Counted from the stretch's first letter, positions 26,440-36,400 are shown. The stretch: DNA of 64,000 nucleotides from Spongiivirga citrea (GCF_010671565.1 NZ_JAABOQ010000006.1:124001-188000), one strand, 5' to 3'. Numbers and translations: made by a program. Notes: generated from the sequence alone by a model not told the origin.

Positions 26440-29400
26440 ATGACATACAGGAAATTTTTGGGGAGCCTGTTCTTACTACTAGGCCTTTTTTCGGCTTCCG
26501 CACAACAGTCAAAAGTCTATACATTTGACTTACAACCTTATAATGAAGGACTTACCCTTTACAACAACAAACAATACCAAGCCTCGCAGGCGGTTTTTCA
26601 AAAGATAAAAAAGCAGACCAAAGACCAGAGTATTTTGGCTGATTGTGACTACTACATTGCCAATTGTGCGATACGATTAAGTCAGCCTAGGGCCGACAAG
26701 CTAATGGAGGCTTTTGTTGAAAACCATCCGACAAGCATAAAAAGAAATGCTGCTTTTATGGATGTTGCTGACTATTATTTTAGTCAAGGTAAATATGCAT
26801 ATGCTCTTAAATGGTATAATCAAACAAATGCATCTCGACTTAGCAACAAAGAAGAAGAGCGCTTTAACTTTAACATCGGTTATTGCTATTTCACCACCAA
26901 ACAATATGGACAGGCAGAAAAGTATTTTAACCAGCTAATCGCTTCAAAAGAATATGGAAGTCAGGCGAAGTATTACAAAGGCTTTATGGCATATCAGGGT
27001 GACGATTACCAAACCGCCAGCAGCTACTTTGATGAAGTTTCAGGCGATGATCGTTTTAATAAAAAACTATCCTACTACCAAGCTGACATGAATTTCAAGC
27101 TAGGTAATTTTGAAAAGGCTATTGGCCTTGCAGAAAAACAATTAAAGAAAGGTGACCGCAAAGAAAAATCAGAATTATCTAAGATTATAGGAGAGAGTTA
27201 TTTCAACTTATCAAAATATAATGAGGCAATCCCATACTTAGAGGGATATAAAGGAAAACGAAATCGGTGGAATAATGTTGATTATTATCAGTTAGGATAT
27301 GCTTACTACAAGCAAAAAGACTATCCAAAAGCAATTTCTCAATTCAATAAAATTGTAGGTGGCAAAAATGCAGTTGCTCAAAATGCATACTACCATTTAG
27401 GAGAATGTTATTTGAACGTCGGAAAAAAACAAGAGGCTTTAAACGCGTTTAAAAATGCGTCGGCAATGGATTTTGAGCCGAAAATTCAAGAAGATGCCTG
27501 GTTAAATTATGCTAAACTAAGTTATGAAATTGGTAATGCATACAAACCAGTTCCTGAAGTACTAAATGAATATATAGAGCGCTATCCTAAAAGTCAGTTT
27601 AAAGATGAAATTAATGAGTTATTGATCTCATCCTATATCACTTCTAAAAACTACGAAGCAGCTTTAGACCTTATTGAAAAAGGGAATAATTACGACAGCA
27701 AAGCCACCTACCAAAAAGTAGCCTTCTATCGTGCTATCGAGGTTTTTAATGAAGGAAATTACAAAGAAGCTATCGATTATTTCGACAAGTCATTAAAAAA
27801 CGAAATTGACGTTAATTATACCGCTCGCGCTTTGTATTGGAAAGCCGAAGCCGACTACAGACTAAAGAAAAATGCCGATGCTGTTATAGGATTTAAACAA
27901 TTTTTAAATCAGGCTGGGGCATCACAAACTGAAGAGTTTAAAGAAGCGCACTACAATTTAGGATATGCATACTTTAAGCAGAAAAACTATACACAGGCCA
28001 TAGGTGAGTTCAATACTTTTATTAAAAGTGGTGTTGAAGACGAATCTAAAAAAACAGATGCCTATTTGCGTCTAGGTGATTGCAATTTTGTTTCCAGTAA
28101 ATATTGGCCTGCTATTGAAGCGTACAACAGTGCAATAAATAATAGTAGTGGTAATGTTGACTATGCCTATTTCCAAAAAGCGATTAGTTACGGCTTTTTA
28201 AAACGAAATGATAGCAAGATTAAGGAGCTAAATACTTTTATTAATGCGCGACCAAGATCAACATTAAAGGATGATGCTTTATTTGAGTTAGGCAATACCT
28301 ATATCGCCCAAAAGCAAAACCAAAAAGGAATAGCTGCCTACGATCAATTAATCTCTGAATATAAAGGTAGCAGCTACGCATCTAAAGCATTATTAAAACA
28401 AGGTTTGGTTTACTATAACACAAACGATAATAACAACGCGCTGGCTAAGTTTAAAACAGTAGCTCGGGATTATCCAGGAACACCAGAAGCTAATGCAGCA
28501 GTTTCATCAGCCAGACTTGTTTACGTGGATATGGGCAATGTTGACGAGTATGCGCGCTGGGTAAAAGGATTGGATTTTGTTGAAATTACGGATTCGGAAT
28601 TAGAGAACACCACCTTTGAAGCTGCCGAAAAGCAATTTCAAGAAAATAATATGGTTACGGCAACAAAAAGTTTACGATCATACTTAAAATCGTTTCCGAA
28701 TGGGAGCCATGCATATAATGCCAATTTTATGCTAGGGCAGGCATTGTTCGAACAAGATAAAAAAGGGGAAGCGATACTACACTATCAATATGTGGTCAAT
28801 AGATCATCTACCGATTTTACTGAGCCTTCTTTGGCGAGATTGTCGCAAATCTATTTAGAGCAATCCGATTATCAATCAGCTAAACCCTTATTGATGCGAT
28901 TGGAAAATGAGGCAGGCTATCCTCAAAATATCTCATTTGCCCAGTCTAACTTGATGAAAGCTAATTATGAGTTGAAGGATTATGCTACTGCAGTTGCTTA
29001 TGCCGAAAAAGTATTATCCTCTTCTAAAATTGATAAACGTTTGGCATCGGATGCCAAAATCATCATTGCAAGATCAGCCATTAAAACGGGTGATGAGGCA
29101 AAAGCAAGATCCGCTTATTCAGAGGTACTAACAACAGCCACAGGAAGACTTGCTGCTGAAGCGCTGTATTATGAAGGGTATTTTAAACATAAGGATGGTG
29201 CTTATGAAGAATCGAATAAAACGATACAAAAACTAGTTAAGGATTATTCTTCTAATAAAGAATTTGCTGCCCGAGGTTTAATTATCATGGCAAAAAATTT
29301 CGATAAGCTAGATGATGCTTTTCAGGCTACTTATGTTTTGGAAAGTGTGATCAAAAACTTCACGCAATACCAGGAAATAGTAACTGAAGCTAAAACTGAA

Positions 29401-29466
29401 TTACAACGTATTAAAACGAAAGAGTCTAAACGAAACGAATCAGTTAGTCCAGACGGAAATCGTTAA
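26440..29466 (+). CDS. Large exported TPR-repeat protein
   Basis: 1008 residues with a signal peptide of about 21 residues (LLLGLFSASAQ). The rest is a nearly continuous array of tetratricopeptide repeats: units such as AEKYFNQLIASKEYGSQAKYY, AISQFNKIVGGKNAVAQNAYY and KGIAAYDQLISEYKGSSYAS recur about every 34-37 residues throughout. It resembles the YbgF/BamD-type periplasmic TPR scaffolds. It is 25 bases upstream of a beta-barrel gene, so the two are probably cotranscribed; I infer that the TPR protein serves as a periplasmic scaffold for that barrel. Confidence 0.85.
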   Translation: MTYRKFLGSLFLLLGLFSASAQQSKVYTFDLQPYNEGLTLYNNKQYQASQAVFQKIKKQTKDQSILADCDYYIANCAIRLSQPRADKLMEAFVENHPTSIKRNAAFMDVADYYFSQGKYAYALKWYNQTNASRLSNKEEERFNFNIGYCYFTTKQYGQAEKYFNQLIASKEYGSQAKYYKGFMAYQGDDYQTASSYFDEVSGDDRFNKKLSYYQADMNFKLGNFEKAIGLAEKQLKKGDRKEKSELSKIIGESYFNLSKYNEAIPYLEGYKGKRNRWNNVDYYQLGYAYYKQKDYPKAISQFNKIVGGKNAVAQNAYYHLGECYLNVGKKQEALNAFKNASAMDFEPKIQEDAWLNYAKLSYEIGNAYKPVPEVLNEYIERYPKSQFKDEINELLISSYITSKNYEAALDLIEKGNNYDSKATYQKVAFYRAIEVFNEGNYKEAIDYFDKSLKNEIDVNYTARALYWKAEADYRLKKNADAVIGFKQFLNQAGASQTEEFKEAHYNLGYAYFKQKNYTQAIGEFNTFIKSGVEDESKKTDAYLRLGDCNFVSSKYWPAIEAYNSAINNSSGNVDYAYFQKAISYGFLKRNDSKIKELNTFINARPRSTLKDDALFELGNTYIAQKQNQKGIAAYDQLISEYKGSSYASKALLKQGLVYYNTNDNNNALAKFKTVARDYPGTPEANAAVSSARLVYVDMGNVDEYARWVKGLDFVEITDSELENTTFEAAEKQFQENNMVTATKSLRSYLKSFPNGSHAYNANFMLGQALFEQDKKGEAILHYQYVVNRSSTDFTEPSLARLSQIYLEQSDYQSAKPLLMRLENEAGYPQNISFAQSNLMKANYELKDYATAVAYAEKVLSSSKIDKRLASDAKIIIARSAIKTGDEAKARSAYSEVLTTATGRLAAEALYYEGYFKHKDGAYEESNKTIQKLVKDYSSNKEFAARGLIIMAKNFDKLDDAFQATYVLESVIKNFTQYQEIVTEAKTELQRIKTKESKRNESVSPDGNR

Positions 29467-29491
29467 TTTTTCATCAATCTACATCACAAAA

Positions 29492-31216
29492 ATGATCAAA
29501 ATCATAAAAATCAATTTGCTTTTTCTAGCACTTACAACCTCATCATTCGTACTGGCGCAAGAAGAAGAAAAAAAAATAGACACTGAGGTGATTAACGTGG
29601 TCAAACCATATACACCAACGGTTTCAGACGCATTTAAAATAAAAAAGAATCCGACTTTAAACGACTCGACCACCACAAGGCGTAAGATCGTTAATTATCG
29701 CATTTTCTCACAACCGGTAGCATCAACCTTCACCCCTGCCAAAGGAAAAGCTGAAGGCATTCAAAAAGCACCTAGAGAAAAATTGTATGATACGTATCTC
29801 GGATTTGGTTTAGGAAATTTCAATACTGCCAAACTCGATTTTTATACTGCTCAAGAGGTCGATCGCGATTCTGACCTCAACATCTCATTAAAGCATCATT
29901 CATCACAAGGTGGTATTGATAATGTCATTCTAGACGATAAATTTTTTGATACCGATCTTGAACTGAAATTCATAAGAAGTGAACGTGATTTTAAGTGGGA
30001 AGCAAATGGCGGATTCCAACATCAGTTGTACAATTGGTACGGCATTGCTACTCCAACGGCCTTAAGCGATCCGGAAATAGCAGCAATCGACCCAACACAA
30101 AATTTTATAAGTGGTTATCTTGGTGGGGAAGTTACTTTTGAAGACGGTATTTTTAGAAGTATTGATTTGAATGTTCGCCAAAGTGGTGATTCTTTTAAGT
30201 CCAGCGAAACACGAGTTATTATTAATCCAACGATTCAATTCCCGATTGAAAACGAAACTATTACCGCTACATTCACAGCGGACTATTTAACCGGAAAATT
30301 TGACCGAGATTATTTTAACAATGTTAGTTTAAGTTATCAATATCTTAAAACAGGACTTAGCGGTGGACTTACATTATTACGTGATGATGTGACTTTAAAC
30401 CTAGGTGCTGCGGTCTATTATGGCTACAATGCAGAAAGCAAAGACGGTGATGTTTTTATCTATCCTCGGGTTACTGCTTCTTACCGATTAGTAGATGAGT
30501 ATGTCATCTTGTTTGGTGGCGTTGAAGGCGATCTTATTCAGAATAACTACTATCAGTTTTATCAGGATAATCAATTTGTGAGTCCGACGTTGAACGTTTC
30601 GCCTACTGATGCCAAATACGATGCCTATGTGGGTATGAAAGGGAAAATATCTGCCAATGTAGGATATTCTGTTCAGGGCGGATATAGCGTAAAGAATGAT
30701 CATCCGTTCTTTATTAGCAATGCTTCAAATAACACGTTAAACGATCAAGGATATTCATACGGCAATTCGTTTGGAGTTATTTACGATAATCTACAAACCA
30801 TCTCTTTTAGTGGTAAGTTAAGCTATGAAGCTTCATCAGACCTAACGCTTTCTGCTAGAGGAACCATTTACGATTATAAAACGGACAATATCGATATGGC
30901 TTGGAATTTACCAGAAGTAACCGCCACTGCGATGGTCGATTACCAAATAAATAAAAATTGGTATTTAGGTGGTAGCGTTTTTTATACAGGAGCGCGACAA
31001 AACAGCGTTTTACCTGTTGATCCCACTGCTGAACCAACCGTTTTAAAAAGTTTTTTAGACATAAATTCCTACTTAGGTTATAGAATAAGCGAAAAATTTA
31101 ATATCTTTATGAATATCAACAATTTAGCAAATCAGAATTATCAGAAGTGGGAAAATTATCCTGTTCAAGGTTTCCAGTTTCTAGCAGGTATAACCTATGG
31201 ATTTGACTTAAAATAA
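29492..31216 (+). CDS. Beta-barrel outer-membrane protein, TonB-receptor-like without a plug
   Basis: 574 residues, signal peptide ending VLAQ at about residue 23. The first 100 residues are polar (VINVVKPYTPTVSDAFKIKKNPT); the rest is a barrel of long amphipathic strands, ending ITYGFDLK, with the late segment FNIFMNINNLANQNYQKWENYPVQGFQFLAGITYGF typical of TonB-dependent receptor C-termini. No plug domain or TonB box is evident, and 574 residues is short for a full receptor. It follows the TPR gene by 25 bases. Tandem terminator-like hairpins follow. Not assigned to a named family. Confidence 0.75.
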   Translation: MIKIIKINLLFLALTTSSFVLAQEEEKKIDTEVINVVKPYTPTVSDAFKIKKNPTLNDSTTTRRKIVNYRIFSQPVASTFTPAKGKAEGIQKAPREKLYDTYLGFGLGNFNTAKLDFYTAQEVDRDSDLNISLKHHSSQGGIDNVILDDKFFDTDLELKFIRSERDFKWEANGGFQHQLYNWYGIATPTALSDPEIAAIDPTQNFISGYLGGEVTFEDGIFRSIDLNVRQSGDSFKSSETRVIINPTIQFPIENETITATFTADYLTGKFDRDYFNNVSLSYQYLKTGLSGGLTLLRDDVTLNLGAAVYYGYNAESKDGDVFIYPRVTASYRLVDEYVILFGGVEGDLIQNNYYQFYQDNQFVSPTLNVSPTDAKYDAYVGMKGKISANVGYSVQGGYSVKNDHPFFISNASNNTLNDQGYSYGNSFGVIYDNLQTISFSGKLSYEASSDLTLSARGTIYDYKTDNIDMAWNLPEVTATAMVDYQINKNWYLGGSVFYTGARQNSVLPVDPTAEPTVLKSFLDINSYLGYRISEKFNIFMNINNLANQNYQKWENYPVQGFQFLAGITYGFDLK

Positions 31217-31223
31217 TGCTGTG

Positions 31224-31260
31224 AAAAAAGCCCATTAGCCCAGTTTATGGGCTTTTTTTT
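31224..31260 (+). terminator. Rho-independent terminator after the barrel gene
   Basis: AAAAAAGCCCAT, loop, ATGGGC followed by eight T, starting 8 bases after the stop codon. The A run also allows function on the other strand. Confidence 0.88.
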
Positions 31261-31264
31261 TAGT

Positions 31265-31307
31265 AAGAAACCTTTAAATATCGCATGATACTTAAAGGTT
31301 TCTTTTT
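31265..31307 (+). terminator. Second tandem hairpin with T run
   Basis: AAGAAACCTTTAA (31265-31277) pairs perfectly with TTAAAGGTTTCTT (31292-31304), followed by a T run. It lies directly after the first terminator and 40 bases ahead of the next start codon. It could be a back-up terminator or a leader structure of the next gene. Confidence 0.65.
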
Positions 31308-31346
31308 ATTGGATTATTTTTATAGAACTAAAGATAATCCAACCAG

Positions 31347-32972
31347 ATGAAAAAATTAGCTCTCTTAATTCCTTGTTTTCTATTCGTCGTTTCTTGTGCG
31401 AAAAAAGAACCAGTAGATCTTATTATAACGAATGCCAAGGTATATACGGTTAACAGTAATTTTGAAAATGCCGAGGCTTTTGCAATTAAAGACGGTAAGT
31501 TCGTTGCTGTAGGCACTTCTGAAGAAATAGCCAATGCCTATGAATCCACAAATGTTCTCGATGCCAATAGAAAAACAATTACACCAGGTCTTATAGACGG
31601 GCATTGCCACTTTTATGGTTTAGGGATGAATCAGCAGGTAGTTGACCTTGTCGGCACTAAAAGTTTTGAGGAAGTTATAGCGCGCATTGTTGACTTTCAA
31701 AAAGAAAAACCAAGAGCTTTTATTCAAGGTCGTGGTTGGGATCAAAATGATTGGGATGTTAAGGAATTTCCAACGAAAGACACATTAGACATATTATTTC
31801 CTGATACTCCATTAGCTATTGAACGTATTGATGGTCATGCTTTTTTAGTAAATCAGAAAGCATTGGATATGGCTGGTATTACTCCAGAAACAAAAGTAGC
31901 AGGTGGTAGTGTTATTCTAAAAAATGGAAAACTAACAGGCATTTTAATTGATAGACCAATGCAATTGGTGGAGGCCGTTATACCGAAACCCAATAAAGCC
32001 ACACAAATTCAAGCATTAAAAGATGCGGAAAAGATCTGTTTTGATTTAGGTCTAACGACAGTAAATGATGCCGGCTTAAGCAAAGAGATTGTTTATTTGA
32101 TTGATAGTCTTCAAAAAAGCGGAGATCTTAATATGCGTGTGTATGGAATGATCAGTAACTATCCTGAAAATTTGGATCACTTTTTAATTAAGGGAAAAAT
32201 TAAGACTGATAAGCTTAATGTGCGATCGGTTAAAGTATATGGCGATGGTGCTTTGGGTTCCCGAGGAGCAACTTTAAAAGAAGCCTACAGCGATCAGGAT
32301 GGACATTTTGGTGCTATGATCACTCCTGCGGCAGAAATGGAAGCTTTGGCAACCAGAATTGCCGCTGCAGGCTACCAGATGAATACCCACGCGATTGGTG
32401 ACTCCGCCAATATTGTAGTATTACGCGCTTATAAAAATGCCTTGGAGGGCAAAAAAGACAAACGCTGGAAGGTTGAACATGCTCAGGTAATAACAGGTAA
32501 TGACTTCGATTATTTTAGTGATGGTAATATCATACCGTCTGTTCAGCCAACACATGCCACTAGTGATATGTATTGGGCAGGTGATCGTTTAGGAGCAGAG
32601 CGCGTTAAAGGTGCTTATGCATTTAAACAGTTATTAGATAAATCAGGAACCGTTGTGCTGGGAACTGATTTTCCGGTGGAGCGTGTGAGTCCTTTTTTGA
32701 CATTTTATGCGGCAGTAGCCCGTCAAGATCTTGACAATTACCCTGAAGGCGGATTTCAAATGGAAAACGCTTTGAGTAGAGAAGAAACCTTAAAAGGCAT
32801 GACCATTTGGGCAGCACATTCTAACTTTGAAGAAGATGAAAAAGGGAGTATTGAAGTTGGTAAACTCGCTGATTTTGTGATTTTAGATAAGAATATTATG
32901 GAAGTTGATAGTGCAGAGATACCGACTATTAAGGTTGAGGCAACTTATTTGGATGGTAAGAAAGTAAACTAA
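31347..32972 (+). CDS. Amidohydrolase-3 family lipoprotein (YtcJ-like)
   Basis: 541 residues. Lipoprotein signal with C17 (LFVVSC). Amidohydrolase family 3 features: DLIITNAKVYTVN and AFAIKDGKFVAVG at the composite domain, PGLIDGHCHFYGLG with H86 and H88, the KVYGDGALGSRGATLKEAY segment near residue 295, NTHAIGDSANIVVLRAY, KVEHAQVI, LGTDFPVERVSPFLTFYAAVAR and the closing GKLADFVILDKNI. These are zinc enzymes hydrolysing amides or related bonds; substrate not predictable. It is followed after 23 bases by a small membrane protein gene. Confidence 0.9.
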   Translation: MKKLALLIPCFLFVVSCAKKEPVDLIITNAKVYTVNSNFENAEAFAIKDGKFVAVGTSEEIANAYESTNVLDANRKTITPGLIDGHCHFYGLGMNQQVVDLVGTKSFEEVIARIVDFQKEKPRAFIQGRGWDQNDWDVKEFPTKDTLDILFPDTPLAIERIDGHAFLVNQKALDMAGITPETKVAGGSVILKNGKLTGILIDRPMQLVEAVIPKPNKATQIQALKDAEKICFDLGLTTVNDAGLSKEIVYLIDSLQKSGDLNMRVYGMISNYPENLDHFLIKGKIKTDKLNVRSVKVYGDGALGSRGATLKEAYSDQDGHFGAMITPAAEMEALATRIAAAGYQMNTHAIGDSANIVVLRAYKNALEGKKDKRWKVEHAQVITGNDFDYFSDGNIIPSVQPTHATSDMYWAGDRLGAERVKGAYAFKQLLDKSGTVVLGTDFPVERVSPFLTFYAAVARQDLDNYPEGGFQMENALSREETLKGMTIWAAHSNFEEDEKGSIEVGKLADFVILDKNIMEVDSAEIPTIKVEATYLDGKKVN

Positions 32973-32995
32973 CAGGGTTTTTTAAGAATTTTAGC

Positions 32996-33556
32996 ATGAC
33001 TAAGAAGATCAAGTACTTTTTCCTAGGAGCTTTCGTTGGTCTTTTGGTTGGCATGGTTTTCGGATTCTTATATAACTCGTTTTACACCAAGAAATCAGAA
33101 AGGTTTGAGATTGCTACAATTCAAGCTTTTATTTTTAGAGGAGTTGGTATTGTAATTGGAGGATCTTTTGGGTTAAAAATTGGAGATGAGGAAATTGAAG
33201 AAGAAAGCAAACATCTTAAATATATCAAAAGCTTAAAAAACGAAGTATGTCTTTTTTGTAAAGAAGATTTTCAGTTTTCAACTCAAGATTTTGGCGATAA
33301 GAAATATTGCAGTTCGTGTTCAAATAAAATAGGAATTGACTATGTAAGCAAAGTCAAACAAATCAATATTTTAGCAAAAGGAATAGATGATTTAAAAAGA
33401 AAATCTGCAAAGATTAAAAGGCTAAATAAAATTGAATTGTTGGCTGAAGAAATGCTAGTTTACGATGATGTTGCTCTTAATATAATTGCCAAAAAGCCTA
33501 GCGAGATATTAAAGAGTGTCTATGAATATCATGAAAAACTAGATTCGACTAATTAA
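32996..33556 (+). CDS. Membrane protein with cytoplasmic zinc-ribbon-like motif, unknown function
   Basis: 186 residues. Two N-terminal hydrophobic segments (YFFLGAFVGLLVGMVFGFLY and AFIFRGVGIVIGGSFGL), both glycine-rich. Then a CLFC...CSSC pair of CxxC knuckles spaced by about 22 residues (about residues 84-108), suggesting a zinc ribbon, followed by a basic, helical C-terminus (KGIDDLKRKSAKIKRLNK). No family recognised. It is in line with the amidohydrolase gene (23-base gap) and ends before a bidirectional terminator. Confidence 0.55.
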   Translation: MTKKIKYFFLGAFVGLLVGMVFGFLYNSFYTKKSERFEIATIQAFIFRGVGIVIGGSFGLKIGDEEIEEESKHLKYIKSLKNEVCLFCKEDFQFSTQDFGDKKYCSSCSNKIGIDYVSKVKQINILAKGIDDLKRKSAKIKRLNKIELLAEEMLVYDDVALNIIAKKPSEILKSVYEYHEKLDSTN

Positions 33557-33584
33557 CTTGGGAATTGTATCAAAGTATTTAACT

Positions 33585-33624
33585 GAAAAAGACCAGTTTC
33601 TAAGTAAGAAACTAGCCTTTTTCT
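33585..33624. terminator. Bidirectional terminator
   Basis: GAAAAAG...AGTTTCT, loop, AGAAACT...CTTTTTC. A-run on the left and T-run on the right let it serve both the upstream plus-strand gene and the convergent DUF2911 gene. Confidence 0.75.
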
Positions 33625-33669
33625 AACAACTAACAATAAATGTTACGTTTATATACTGTTTGATATATT

Positions 33670-34218
33670 TTACATTTTTACTGGTACAGCTACCATTACG
33701 TCACCCCAAGCCATGTTTAGGTGAGCACCACCATCAGCTTCAGTAAAAGTCATCGCAAATGCTTCAACAGCCTTCCCTTTAACTTTTCCAACTTTAGCTG
33801 TTGCTCTAGCCACGTCCTTAGATTCGTCATAAGAATAAGCTCCCCATTGGTTTAAATTGCTATTCAATATTACAGTCCACTCACTTTCACCAGGAATAGT
33901 GAATAATGAATACGTACCAGCTTTTACAGCCTTACCACCAAAAGTTGCATCTTTATAAAAAGTAATCTCAGGAGATTCGTTCGCACCAGTTCTCCATACT
34001 TTTCCAGCAGGAGCTAGCGTCGCCATAGATCTTCCTTTAAGCTGAGGGCGGCTATAAGTAACTTTTACAGCTTTGTCAGACACTCGGTAGCTAGATGGAA
34101 AAGAAGCAGCATCCATCGGGCTTTTATCTATACCAGGGAAATCTTGCGCATTTACATTAATCGAAGTAAACAGGGCTAATAATACCATACAAGCACCCGT
34201 AAATAGTTTGTTTTTCAT
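33670..34218 (-). CDS. DUF2911 family secreted protein
   Basis: 182 residues, signal peptide ending VNAQ at about residue 25. The family features are clear: VKVTYSRPQLKGR near residues 48-60, GKVWRTGANESPEITFYKDATFGGK, and AGTYSLFTIPGESEWTVILNSNLNQWGAYSYDESKDV. DUF2911 proteins are common exported proteins in Bacteroidota, with no established function. Monocistronic, divergent from asnB across a 259-base AT-rich gap. Confidence 0.9.
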   Translation of the reverse strand: MKNKLFTGACMVLLALFTSINVNAQDFPGIDKSPMDAASFPSSYRVSDKAVKVTYSRPQLKGRSMATLAPAGKVWRTGANESPEITFYKDATFGGKAVKAGTYSLFTIPGESEWTVILNSNLNQWGAYSYDESKDVARATAKVGKVKGKAVEAFAMTFTEADGGAHLNMAWGDVMVAVPVKM

Positions 34219-34477
34219 GTTCTTTTGAAGAATTTATTTTAAAAGTTAAAGCTACCAATCATAATTCATAGGTCATGTTAAAATTTAACGCCTAGATGTT
34301 AAATTTAGCAGCTACTTACACATTTATACTTCAAACCCAAATTATCATATTTTCAATATCAAAAAACATCAAAATGCACTTTAAAAATTACACTTCTTAA
34401 TCAATAAAGTAATTACTGTTTTTAAAATGAAAGTTTAAAGCATTATTTGTATCAGAATTTGAAATAAGAATAGAATT

Positions 34478-36166
34478 ATGTGTGGAATTGTATGTGCATT
34501 CGATCTAAAACAAGATAGCGAGCTATTAAGACCTCAGCTATTGAATATGTCTAAAAAAATAAGACACCGTGGTCCAGACTGGAGCGGTATCTACAATCAT
34601 GATAATGCCATTTTGGCTCACGAACGTTTGGCAATTGTTGATCCCGCATCGGGAAAACAGCCATTATTTAGCGCTGATAAAAAATTGGTGCTAGCTGCCA
34701 ATGGTGAAATTTATAATCATCAAGACCTAAAGAAGGAACTAACGGCTGATTATGAATTCCAAACAGCGTCGGACTGTGAGATCATTCTTGCCCTATACAA
34801 AGAAAAAGGAACAGCATTTTTAGATGATCTAAATGGGATTTTCGCATTTGCATTATATGATGCAGAAAACGACAGTTATTTGATTGCACGAGATCATATG
34901 GGGATTATTCCCTTATATATGGGATGGGATCAGTTCGGTACATTCTATATCGCATCCGAATTAAAAGCATTAGAAGGGACATGTTCTAAAATTGAATTAT
35001 TCCCTCCAGGACATTTCTTGTCGAGTACTGATGGCGAATTGGTACAATGGTACAAGCGCGACTGGACAGATTATGAAGCTGTAAAAGAAAATGAAACGGT
35101 TATCGAAGAAGTACGAGATGCGCTGGAAGCAGCCGTGCATAGACAACTAATGTCTGATGTGCCTTACGGGGTTTTATTATCGGGTGGATTAGATTCGTCA
35201 GTGACCTCAGCTATCGCAAAAAAATATGCAGATAAACGAGTAGAATCTGGTGATACGAAAGCAGCTTGGTGGCCACAATTACATTCATTCTCAGTTGGGT
35301 TAGAAGGTTCACCGGATCTCGCTGCAGCACAAAAAGTTGCCGATCATATCGGGACTGTTCACCACGAAATTAAATTTACTATTCAAGAAGGTTTGGATGC
35401 CATTAGAGATGTAATCTACAACCTTGAAACTTATGATATTACGACGATTCGTGCTTCTACCCCTATGTATTTAATGGCACGTGTTATTAAATCAATGGGT
35501 GTGAAAATGGTATTGTCAGGCGAGGGTGCCGATGAGTTGTTTGGTGGGTATTTATACTTCCATAAAGCGCCTAATGCACAAGAATTTCATGAAGAAACCG
35601 TACGTAAATTAAGTAAACTACATATGTACGATTGCCTTAGAGCTAACAAATCATTAGCAGCTTGGGGAATTGAAGGTCGTGTGCCGTTTTTAGATAAAGA
35701 GTTTATGGATGTTGCCATGCGTATCAACCCTCAAGACAAGATGATTAATGGTGAGCGTATGGAAAAATGGGTTATCCGTAAAGCATTTGAATCATATTTA
35801 CCTGCTAGCGTAGCTTGGAGACAAAAAGAACAGTTTTCTGACGGTGTTGGTTATAGTTGGATTGATACTTTAAAAGAACTAGTTGATGAAAAAGTAAGTG
35901 ATGAGCAGCTTCAAAATGCCGCATTCCGCTTCCCTATCCAGACACCAACGTCAAAAGAAGAATATTACTATCGTTCGATTTTTGCTGAGCATTTCCCTAG
36001 TGATGTGGCGGCTTTAAGCGTTCCCCAAGAACCTTCGGTAGCATGTAGCACAAAAATCGCCCTAGAATGGGATGAAGCATTTAAAAACATGAACGATCCA
36101 AGTGGACGAGCTGTGGCAAATGTGCATGATGACGCCTATAAAAAGGAAGTAGTAGTGGCATTATAA
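34478..36166 (+). CDS. asnB: Asparagine synthase B (glutamine-hydrolysing)
   Basis: 562 residues, near the 554 of E. coli AsnB. Makes asparagine from aspartate, ATP and glutamine. The N-terminal glutaminase begins MCGIVCAFD, so C2 is the nucleophile, with KIRHRGPDWSG and AANGEIYNH. The synthetase domain carries the pyrophosphate loop LLSGGLDSS near residue 233, and GEGADELFGGY later. All key residues are present. Monocistronic, followed by a structured element and a strong terminator. Confidence 0.97.
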   Translation: MCGIVCAFDLKQDSELLRPQLLNMSKKIRHRGPDWSGIYNHDNAILAHERLAIVDPASGKQPLFSADKKLVLAANGEIYNHQDLKKELTADYEFQTASDCEIILALYKEKGTAFLDDLNGIFAFALYDAENDSYLIARDHMGIIPLYMGWDQFGTFYIASELKALEGTCSKIELFPPGHFLSSTDGELVQWYKRDWTDYEAVKENETVIEEVRDALEAAVHRQLMSDVPYGVLLSGGLDSSVTSAIAKKYADKRVESGDTKAAWWPQLHSFSVGLEGSPDLAAAQKVADHIGTVHHEIKFTIQEGLDAIRDVIYNLETYDITTIRASTPMYLMARVIKSMGVKMVLSGEGADELFGGYLYFHKAPNAQEFHEETVRKLSKLHMYDCLRANKSLAAWGIEGRVPFLDKEFMDVAMRINPQDKMINGERMEKWVIRKAFESYLPASVAWRQKEQFSDGVGYSWIDTLKELVDEKVSDEQLQNAAFRFPIQTPTSKEEYYYRSIFAEHFPSDVAALSVPQEPSVACSTKIALEWDEAFKNMNDPSGRAVANVHDDAYKKEVVVAL

Positions 36167-36206
36167 TTACGCCTAACCTGAGAGGAGGTTTGAATAAAAC
36201 AAATTA

Positions 36207-36311
36207 GAATGAAAACTGAAACGAGGAGGAAGTGATCCCGATAATACGATCAGGATTCCGCTTAACCGTCACTTCTTGCTGCGCTGCGCTTGCACGAGGT
36301 GGGTTTCATTG
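36207..36311. other. GC-rich structured element of unknown nature
   Basis: Between asnB and its terminator lies a 105-base stretch with nested complementarity: AATGAAA against TTTCATT on the outside, GAAGTGA against TCACTTC inside (about 36229-36275), and a GCTGCGCTGCGC hairpin. It is clearly richer in G+C than its neighbours. On the minus strand an open frame of about 33 codons without an ATG ends at a TAA near 36206. It may be a dispersed repeat, a structured RNA, or part of the asnB 3' region. I cannot name a family. Confidence 0.5.
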
Positions 36312-36321
36312 AATTGGTGTG

Positions 36322-36379
36322 AACACCCTGGCTGGATTTTGTATGGTGCAAAAATCCGACTAAGTCAGGGTGTTTTTTT
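36322..36379 (+). terminator. Strong two-part terminator hairpin
   Basis: AACACCCTG (36322-36330) pairs with CAGGGTGTT (36366-36374), with an inner GGATTTT/AAAAATCC stem, followed by a run of T. It would end asnB transcription or a separate RNA from 36207 onward. Confidence 0.85.
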
Positions 36380-36400
36380 AATCCTTGTCTGTTTATTTGG

